Below are positions 1-3,949 of a stretch of DNA of 7,351 bases, one piece after another; positions within the stretch are counted from its first letter, which is position 1; each line of letters opens with the position of its first letter. The notes under the pieces were generated by a model. That model saw nothing but the letters and a program-made list of their open reading frames with translations, did no database searches and was not told the origin of the DNA. The stretch is from Spirochaetaceae bacterium. GTDB taxonomy: Bacteria; Spirochaetota; Spirochaetia; Treponematales; Treponemataceae. Position numbers and translations under genes: made by a program. The DNA is taken from positions 1 to 7,351 of the forward strand of contig JAFNZQ010000288.1 of the NCBI GenBank assembly GCA_017382775.1. The letters run 5' to 3'.

Positions 1-9
1 AAAAACCTG

Positions 10-38
10 TTGATTTTTTTTATCACTTGTGATATTCT
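10..38 (+). promoter_or_regulatory. Predicted sigma-70 promoter of the MATE gene
   Basis: The -35 box is TTGATT (10-15) and the -10 box is TATTCT (33-38), with a 17-base spacer. A TG at 30-31 sits one base before the -10 box and gives an extended -10 element. The -10 box matches consensus at only 4 of 6 positions, which the extended element could offset. The predicted start of transcription is near 45, leaving a leader of about 12 bases that still contains the AAAAGGG ribosome-binding site at 44-50. Confidence 0.55.
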
Positions 39-56
39 GCATTAAAAGGGTTGGTT

Positions 57-1427
57 GTGAATAATAAAACCTTGTCTAATGATTTTACCCAAGGAAGTAT
101 CGGGAAACAGCTTTTAGGTTTTTCTCTGCCTTTTATGGCTTCGAATATGTTGCTGGTTCTGTACAGTACCATTGACATGATTATTGTGGGTGCCTTTGTG
201 GGAACTTTTGGACTTTCCGCCGTGTCTCAAAGCAGTCAAATTGTGAACTTTGCCACCATGGTTTGTTTGGGTTTTTCCAACGCCGGTCAAGTTCTCATTG
301 GGCAGGCTTTGGGTGCCGGGAAGAAGCAGGAAATGAGCAATGTTATCGGTTCCCTTTTCGGCTACGTTATTTCCCTTTCCTTTTTTCTTGCTTTTTCAAT
401 TCTCATTCTCCATTTGTGGATTTTGCAGGTTATGAACATTCCTCGGGAATCCTACGAAATGGCAAAACAGTATCTTTTGATTTGCGCTTCCGGTTTGCCT
501 TTCACTGCCGGATACAATATGGTTTCCGCCGTTTTGCGTGGAATGGGAGACGGAAAGCGGCCATTGCTTTTCATTGCCATTGCTTCCGCTGTGAATCTTA
601 TTCTGGATTTGTTGTTCACCGGTTTGTGGGGTTGGGGTGTTGTCGGCGCGGCTTGGGCCACAATTTTGGGACAGGCTGCATCTTTCCTTTTTTCTGTTTG
701 GTATCTTTTTCGGCATCGGTTGCAATTCGGCTTTGATTTCAAAAGGAATCGATTCCGTTTTCAGCCCAAATATGTTTCCTTGATTACGTCTCTCGGTACG
801 CCCATGGCCATTCAATCCGGTTGTATTAACCTTTCCATGCTTTTCGTCAATTCCCTTATAAATTCCATTGGGGTTGTGGAGTCCGCAACTTTCGGGGTTG
901 GTATTCGCATTGACGACATTATCAACAAGATTTCCCAAGGGATTCAATATGCCGCCGTTCCCATGATCAGTCAGAACATGGGTGCGGAAAACAGGCAGAG
1001 AGCCAAGCAGGTTGTTTATTGGGCCTGGGCAATCTCTGTTTCCATTACCGTTGTTTTCATGATTCTTTATTTGGGATTTGGTGAGTATCTTTTTCGACTT
1101 TTTTCCGACGATTCTCGTGTTCACCGAATGTCCCATGTTTTCATCCACGGAATTATTTGTATTTTTCCGGCCTTGGCCATTATGCGGGGAAGCGGTGCTT
1201 TCATCCAAGGAATCGGCAATGCCAAGTTGGGAATGGTTTTAGCCATTTTGGACGGAGTTGTTCTTCGAATTGGTTTGAGCCGGCTTTTCGGAATTGTTTT
1301 TGAAATGGGATTTTTCGGCTTTGTTCTTGGCTACGCTTTGGCGGCCTACGGATATGCCATTCCCTCTTTGATTTATTTTCTTTCGGGAATTTGGCGGAAG
1401 CTACCCAGCCTTGCGCAAAAATTGTAG
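57..1427 (+). CDS. MATE family multidrug/Na+ antiporter
   Basis: This is an inner-membrane exporter of the MATE (multidrug and toxic compound extrusion) family, which couples efflux of cationic drugs or metabolites to Na+ or H+ entry. The protein has 456 residues, close to the usual 440-470, and is hydrophobic throughout, consistent with 12 membrane helices. The two pseudo-symmetric halves are visible: the first carries QALGAGKK near residues 83-90, and the second carries the matching QNMGAEN near 306-312 in the loop after the equivalent helices. Paired helix starts (SLPFMASN near 23-30 and GTPMAIQSG in the second half) support the same fold. I chose the GTG at 57 because AAAAGGG (44-50) lies six bases upstream of it. 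A TTG at 51 is in frame but directly abuts that site. Substrate cannot be inferred. The gene points away from all other conventional genes here, so no operon partner is seen. The reading frame is intact to TAG. Confidence 0.95.
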   Translation: MNNKTLSNDFTQGSIGKQLLGFSLPFMASNMLLVLYSTIDMIIVGAFVGTFGLSAVSQSSQIVNFATMVCLGFSNAGQVLIGQALGAGKKQEMSNVIGSLFGYVISLSFFLAFSILILHLWILQVMNIPRESYEMAKQYLLICASGLPFTAGYNMVSAVLRGMGDGKRPLLFIAIASAVNLILDLLFTGLWGWGVVGAAWATILGQAASFLFSVWYLFRHRLQFGFDFKRNRFRFQPKYVSLITSLGTPMAIQSGCINLSMLFVNSLINSIGVVESATFGVGIRIDDIINKISQGIQYAAVPMISQNMGAENRQRAKQVVYWAWAISVSITVVFMILYLGFGEYLFRLFSDDSRVHRMSHVFIHGIICIFPALAIMRGSGAFIQGIGNAKLGMVLAILDGVVLRIGLSRLFGIVFEMGFFGFVLGYALAAYGYAIPSLIYFLSGIWRKLPSLAQKL

Positions 1428-1432
1428 GGAAC

Positions 1433-1450
1433 TGTATGGTTTTTTATACA
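1433..1450. promoter_or_regulatory. Palindromic operator-like site 1
   Basis: The sequence is TGTAT, eight bases (GGTTTTTT), then ATACA. With the flanking C and G the arms are six bases each (CTGTAT/ATACAG). It begins six bases after the MATE stop codon, so as RNA it could also act as a weak 3' hairpin for that gene. It is the first of four sites with identical arm spacing. Confidence 0.5.
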
Positions 1451-1454
1451 GGTA

Positions 1455-1472
1455 TGTATATTTTTGTATACG
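1455..1472. promoter_or_regulatory. Palindromic operator-like site 2
   Basis: The sequence is TGTAT, eight bases (ATTTTTGT), then ATACG, so one arm base deviates from the perfect dyad. It starts 22 bases after site 1, about two helical turns, which would put both sites on the same face of the DNA. The 19 bases from 1455 match site 4 (from 1634) at 17 positions. Confidence 0.5.
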
Positions 1473-1610
1473 GTTTTGCAAGTTTTTTGTGAAGATTTGG
1501 CTGTGTAAGGGTTGTGGGCGGATTTTCCTTGGTTTTTCAACACTTTTTAGGTTAAATTCATGGGAAAAAGGACTTTCTTGAAAGGAATTCCCTGTTTCGG
1601 CAGGAGATTG

Positions 1611-1628
1611 TGTATATAAAACTATACA
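1611..1628. promoter_or_regulatory. Palindromic operator-like site 3
   Basis: The sequence is TGTAT, eight bases (ATAAAACT), then ATACA, with both five-base arms perfect. It contains the AT-rich TATAAA at 1615-1620, which could double as a -10 box for rightward transcription. It lies 178 bases after site 1. Confidence 0.5.
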
Positions 1629-1633
1629 GCAAC

Positions 1634-1651
1634 TGTATGTTTTAGTATACG
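1634..1651. promoter_or_regulatory. Palindromic operator-like site 4
   Basis: The sequence is TGTAT, eight bases (GTTTTAGT), then ATACG. It starts 23 bases after site 3, so sites 3 and 4 repeat the tandem arrangement of sites 1 and 2. It ends 17 bases before the G-run that precedes the small ORF/structured RNA, a position from which a bound protein could block rightward transcription. Confidence 0.5.
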
Positions 1652-1668
1652 GTTTGATAAGTTTTTCA

Positions 1669-1840
1669 GGGGGAGATGGTGCAAGTTTGCGGTGAAATCC
1701 TCGGTTGCACCCGAGTTTATGCTTCGAAAGGGCTTATCGGTCTCATCCCAAGAGACGAGACCGAAGGGAAAGGGCACCTGTATGTAGCCCCATTAGTTCC
1801 GGAGCGGAAACTCAACCAAAGGAAAAAGGCTTTTCCCTTT
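1669..1840 (+). ncRNA. Candidate structured RNA with terminator-like 3' end
   Basis: Several stems are visible. GGTGCAA (1678-1684) can pair with TTGCACC (1705-1711). CTCGG (1700-1704) can pair with CCGAG (1711-1715) around that same TTGCAC, so these two hairpins are mutually exclusive. CGGTCTC (1738-1744) pairs perfectly with GAGACCG (1757-1763). GGGCT (1730-1734) can pair with AGCCC (1786-1790) to enclose that stem. AGTTCCG (1795-1801) pairs with CGGAA-ACT (1805-1812) with one bulge. A 10-base-pair hairpin follows at 1818-1840 and then a short T run. The segment is more G/C-rich than its surroundings. I compared it from memory with tmRNA, RNase P, 6S, SRP RNA and the common riboswitches and recognise none. 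The same bases also form an open frame, so this is an alternative to, or overlay on, the small CDS call. Confidence 0.35.
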
Positions 1841-1843
1841 TAA
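1676..1843 (+). CDS. Possible small protein, 55 codons, function unknown
   Basis: An uninterrupted frame runs from ATG 1676 to TAA 1841-1843 and would encode a basic 55-residue protein beginning MVQVCGEILG and ending KKAFPF. I do not recognise it. A G-rich ribosome-binding-like run (GGGGGAG, 1669-1675) abuts the ATG, which is closer than normal; the GTG at 1679 would have better spacing. Against a real gene: codon choice differs from its neighbours (all three Ile codons are ATC and three Leu codons are CTC, whereas the MATE gene mainly uses ATT and TTG/CTT), and a terminator-like hairpin lies inside the last codons. In favour: no stop across 55 codons, and the position just downstream of operator-like sites. 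Its stop overlaps the stop of the converging membrane-protein gene. It could be a real small protein, a dual-function RNA, or a chance frame in a structured RNA. Confidence 0.3.
   Translation: MVQVCGEILGCTRVYASKGLIGLIPRDETEGKGHLYVAPLVPERKLNQRKKAFPF
1818..1840. terminator. Bidirectional terminator-like hairpin between converging transcripts
   Basis: The arms 1818-1827 and 1831-1840 surround a three-base loop (1828-1830). Read on the minus strand the stem is ten pairs with a single G-U. Read on the plus strand it has one A-C mismatch and is followed by T and an AT-rich stretch. It lies immediately after the minus-strand stop codon at 1842-1840 and inside the last codons of the small plus-strand frame, so it can serve both directions. 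The T-rich 3' arm stands in for a separate U tract on the minus strand. Confidence 0.55.
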
Positions 1844-2475
1844 ATTATTCCCAAGGGAATGAGTATTGCCAAAAGTAAAATGTTTATCACCATCAATGAG
1901 CCCACGGCCTTAATTTGCTTCTTTTGCGGCAGGTCGTAAACCAAATAGGCACCCACAAAAAACGGGATGTAAGTTGTTATGAAAACCGGAAGAGCACCCC
2001 ACCAGGGATAAACCCAAATGAATGCAGGCGTCCATGCCAGGAAAATTTCGAAAACGGAACAGAATGCGGCAAAGGCAATTCCCATGAACCATCGGCTGTT
2101 CATTCCGAGAATTTTTGCGTTCTTGTCTTCCGGAAGCAGGTTACATGTGAATCCCGCAACGCTGAACATTAGGCTGAGTTCGGCACTCACTCCGACTAAA
2201 AGGATGAAACTTGTACTTTCCGGAGAAACGGTCCACAATGCATATCCGGAAAAATGGCATATTACGGCATTGGCAATTTCGTAAAGCCAGTGTATTGAAT
2301 ATAGCATTGCGGCACAGGCAACGGCTTTGAAATTTTTTTTCTTTATTTCGTTGCAGTAGGTTGTCAGCACCAATGCAAACAGCGTCAGAATTGACCAGTG
2401 AAAATTCGACGGATCTCGAACCGCGGCGATTGCTCGTTCCGCTTCGGGGGCATATATCCAGTCTCCAAAAAACAT
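1840..2475 (-). CDS. Multi-pass membrane protein of unknown function
   Basis: The 211-residue protein is hydrophobic and rich in aromatic residues. It has about six predicted membrane segments, near residues 28-41, 50-72, 88-113, 129-150, 158-180 and 190-211. There is no signal peptide, and the N-terminus (about 25 residues) is soluble. Polar residues lie within the hydrophobic stretches (H62, E66, N69, H74, E99, E143), as is common in transporters and membrane enzymes, but I recognise no family motif. The short loops carry Lys-rich patches (KKK near 45-47, KK near 185-186), which would face the cytoplasm. I chose the ATG at 2475 because AGGAGG (2487-2482) lies six bases upstream. An in-frame ATG 13 codons earlier has no such site and overlaps the leader. 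It has its own strong promoter and ends at the terminator hairpin 1818-1840. It could still receive read-through from the repeat-protein gene upstream. Confidence 0.88.
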   Translation of the reverse strand: MFFGDWIYAPEAERAIAAVRDPSNFHWSILTLFALVLTTYCNEIKKKNFKAVACAAMLYSIHWLYEIANAVICHFSGYALWTVSPESTSFILLVGVSAELSLMFSVAGFTCNLLPEDKNAKILGMNSRWFMGIAFAAFCSVFEIFLAWTPAFIWVYPWWGALPVFITTYIPFFVGAYLVYDLPQKKQIKAVGSLMVINILLLAILIPLGII

Positions 2476-2504
2476 ATTTTTCCTCCTAATTTCTTTCTTT
2501 TTAA

Positions 2505-2533
2505 ATGATACCACAAAATTGGCACTTTGTCAA
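2505..2533 (-). promoter_or_regulatory. Strong sigma-70 promoter of the membrane-protein gene
   Basis: On the minus strand the -35 box is a perfect TTGACA (2533-2528), the spacer is 17 bases and the -10 box is TATCAT (2510-2505). A TG one base before the -10 box gives an extended -10 element. The predicted start of transcription is near 2498, leaving a leader of about 22 bases that includes the AGGAGG site. The -35 box begins six bases beyond the stop codon of the preceding gene (2542-2540). Confidence 0.8.
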
Positions 2534-2539
2534 GGTGGG

Positions 2540-3418
2540 CTACAACGTGGCATCGGGTACGGCTAGGAAAAAAATAGGTTCTATGAATCTGTCTCTGCCT
2601 TTTTCGCTCCACTGTACTTGCCACGTTCCTCCGTCGATTTGATCCAAGAGAATGAATGTCCACATATTGAATGTGGGATACAACGTGAAGCGACCCGGTA
2701 TGGGCTTTTTGCCGGCTGCGAGATTTTTTTCGTTTAGGAGGAATTCTTTGCGGTTTTCCTCTTTCCTCATTCCGAATTCAATTAGATGTATTATGTACAT
2801 TTGCCCCGTAACCGTATCCAGTTGGATAAAGTTGAAGTTGCTTTTTGTTTCGAAAATTTCATAAACAGGTTCCACTTCGGAAAAGGATTCGATCGGCTTG
2901 GTCGCCAACTCTCTCTCCTCCGGATCCGCTCGGTGGATGGGATCAATCTGATTGTTGATAAAGTCCGCTTCATCAAATTCCGCCGATTCCGCCGGCTCGG
3001 ACGATTCTGCCGGCTCGGGCGATTCCGCCAGTTCCGTCGGTTCTGTCGGTTCGGGCGAATCAGTCGGCTCGCTCGATTCTGCCAGTTCCGTCGGTTCTGT
3101 CGGTTCGGACGATTCCGCCGGTTCGGGCGATTCTGCCGGCTCGCTCGATTCTGATTGTTCGCTCGATTCTGCCAGTTCCATCGGTTCTGTCGGTTCGGAC
3201 GATTGCGCCGGTTCGGGCGATTCTGGTTCTGTCAGTTCGGGTGATTCTGTTTCGTGATCGGCTTCATACAGGTGAGGGAACAAGGATTGCTCTCCGCATT
3301 TTTCTCGGTGGACAATTTCAATTTTCCGGTGAGGAAAAAGTTGTTTCATTGCTTCTGCATTTGCGAAAAAGCTTGTGCATACCAATATTGTAAATAGGAT
3401 AAGGCCTTTCCTTTCCAT
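2540..3418 (-). CDS. Exported protein with Ser/Glu/Pro hexapeptide repeats and C-terminal LD-x-x-x-G domain
   Basis: The 292-residue protein starts with a signal peptide, with likely cleavage after the ANA at residues 19-21, so it acts outside the cytoplasmic membrane. Residues 58-147 are 15 hexapeptides of the type SEPAES, PEPAES, TELAES or SEPTEP: strongly acidic, proline-rich and presumably extended, like a cell-wall or periplasmic spacer. Residues 195-292 form a compact domain with two related strand pairs, FIQLDTVTGQMYIIHL (197-212) and FILLDQIDGGTWQVQW (255-270), separated by an AAGKKPIPGRFTLYPT-like segment. From memory, LD-x-x-x-G-x-x-W motifs of this kind recur in exported proteins of spirochaetes and related bacteria without an assigned function. 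The start at 3418 is supported by AAGGAG (3433-3428) nine bases upstream. No promoter of its own is clear; the gene follows the small exported protein by 88 bases and may be cotranscribed with it. Confidence 0.9.
   Translation of the reverse strand: MERKGLILFTILVCTSFFANAEAMKQLFPHRKIEIVHREKCGEQSLFPHLYEADHETESPELTEPESPEPAQSSEPTEPMELAESSEQSESSEPAESPEPAESSEPTEPTELAESSEPTDSPEPTEPTELAESPEPAESSEPAESAEFDEADFINNQIDPIHRADPEERELATKPIESFSEVEPVYEIFETKSNFNFIQLDTVTGQMYIIHLIEFGMRKEENRKEFLLNEKNLAAGKKPIPGRFTLYPTFNMWTFILLDQIDGGTWQVQWSEKGRDRFIEPIFFLAVPDATL
2978..3247 (-). repeat. 18-base tandem repeat array, 15 units, in frame
   Basis: The array spans 270 bases, exactly 15 times 18, and encodes the hexapeptide repeats. 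Units are imperfect, and higher-order duplication is visible: a 33-base plus-strand segment beginning GATTC(C/T)GCCAGTTCC recurs at 3021, 3075 and 3165, offset by 54 and 90 bases, both multiples of 18. Changes in copy number would keep the reading frame, altering spacer length rather than switching the gene off. The array also keeps other frames open on the plus strand, producing spurious Ser/Gly- and Arg/Phe-rich frames. Confidence 0.85.
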
Positions 3419-3443
3419 GGTGTTTTCTCCTTTTTAGGGAACA

Positions 3444-3483
3444 CCACACCCGTCCGTTGAATAAATTCATCGAGACGAGGTGG
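3444..3483 (-). other. Long imperfect hairpin between two exported-protein genes
   Basis: Bases 3444-3461 pair with 3466-3483 around a TAAA loop. Paired blocks are CCAC/GTGG, CGTC/GACG, CG/CG and TGAA/TTCA, with a few bulges and one T-T mismatch. In the direction of the genes it lies 23 bases after the stop of the small exported protein and 25 bases before the start of the repeat protein. It is not followed by a U tract on the minus strand, so a standard terminator is unlikely. It may be an RNA processing or stability element that sets different levels of the two proteins. Confidence 0.45.
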
Positions 3484-3506
3484 TTTAATTGTTGTTTGGG
3501 GAGACT

Positions 3507-3881
3507 TTACGGCTTTGCGATGTAGAATTCCACATCGTCGTCGTAACTTCGACGATTTACTCGATAACGTAATTTCAATTCGTATTCGCCGGGATCGAAG
3601 GAGGAGACGTCAAGGGTTAGTTTGTAACCGTCTTTTTGCAGGATTTTGCCTTTCCAAACGGTCTTGTCCCGTTCGCCCTTTTTTCCGTCTTTGATTATCT
3701 GCGCTTCAATTTCCTTGGGAGAATCTGTGGGATCGGAAATGTAAATTTCCAATTTTCCGTCGGTAATTGTTTCGTTTTCGTGAGGTAAATCAATGTAAAT
3801 GTCGTCATCGTAATCATCATCAGCGAAAAGGGAAAATCCACTGAATACACAAATTGCAAGGAGAAAAATAAATTTTTTCAT
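3507..3881 (-). CDS. Small exported protein, probable single beta-sandwich domain
   Basis: The 124-residue protein has a clear signal peptide (residues 1-20, cleavage after SLFA). The mature protein starts with an acidic cluster, DDDYDDD (21-27). The rest alternates hydrophobic and charged residues in short strands and ends with a GEYELKLRYRV-type strand followed by a final DDVEFYIAKP strand, a pattern typical of immunoglobulin-like or fibronectin III-like domains. This is inferred from pattern only and I recognise no specific family. There is no lipobox, so it is probably a soluble periplasmic or secreted protein. The start at 3881 is supported by GGAGG (3890-3886) four bases upstream, and a promoter lies just before it. 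The next gene encodes another exported protein 88 bases downstream, which suggests a shared envelope role. Confidence 0.88.
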   Translation of the reverse strand: MKKFIFLLAICVFSGFSLFADDDYDDDIYIDLPHENETITDGKLEIYISDPTDSPKEIEAQIIKDGKKGERDKTVWKGKILQKDGYKLTLDVSSFDPGEYELKLRYRVNRRSYDDDVEFYIAKP

Positions 3882-3920
3882 ATTGCCTCCAAATATGCCT
3901 AATTTTTACTTGGTCTTATC

Positions 3921-3949
3921 AATATAGTAAAAAACAGCATATCAGTCAA
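3921..3949 (-). promoter_or_regulatory. Sigma-70 promoter overlapping the 3' end of aspS
   Basis: On the minus strand the -35 box is TTGACT (3949-3944), the spacer is 17 bases and the -10 box is TATATT (3926-3921). The -35 box is formed by the last codons and stop of aspS (GTT GAC TGA). The predicted start of transcription is near 3914, giving a leader of about 32 bases for the small exported protein. Confidence 0.7.

Larger units (their letters stand above)
1428..1675. other. Long intergenic control region without a conventional gene
   Basis: No convincing protein gene is present on either strand. The only plus-strand frame with an ATG of note is 19 codons at 1560-1619 without a ribosome-binding site. 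The region holds two related blocks, 1445-1488 and 1623-1666. Both contain TATACAG, then TGTAT, four T residues, GTATACGG and AAGTTTTT in the same order, about 178 bases apart. These blocks are built from the four palindromes listed separately. The stretch between them (1490-1608) has no obvious structure beyond a small GGAATTCC palindrome near 1584. I could not place a clear promoter: an ATATAA with upstream TG near 1611-1619 is the best -10 candidate, but it lacks a good -35 box. Confidence 0.5.

Noticed and set aside
396..1208. 270-codon minus-strand frame inside the MATE gene
   Set aside because: The plus frame encodes a clear 12-helix transporter; the minus frame gives a low-complexity Asn/Gly-rich product typical of an antisense shadow.
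1433..1450. Similarity of CTGTAT/ATACAG arms to a LexA (SOS) box
   Set aside because: In the E. coli-type box CTGT and ACAG are eight bases apart; here they are twelve apart, and no SOS gene is adjacent.
1560..1619. 19-codon frame starting ATGGGAAAAAGG
   Set aside because: It is very short, has no ribosome-binding site, and its end overlaps operator-like site 3; expected by chance.
1669..1840. tmRNA, RNase P RNA, SRP RNA, cobalamin or FMN riboswitch identity
   Set aside because: There is no CCA-ending tRNA-like domain, and the conserved core sequences of each family, as I remember them, are absent; only generic stem-loops are supported.
2786..3257. Long plus-strand open frames rich in Arg/Phe or Ser/Gly/Asp opposite the repeat array
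   Set aside because: These are products of the 18-base repeat read in other frames; the minus frame has the signal peptide, start site and a C-terminal domain.
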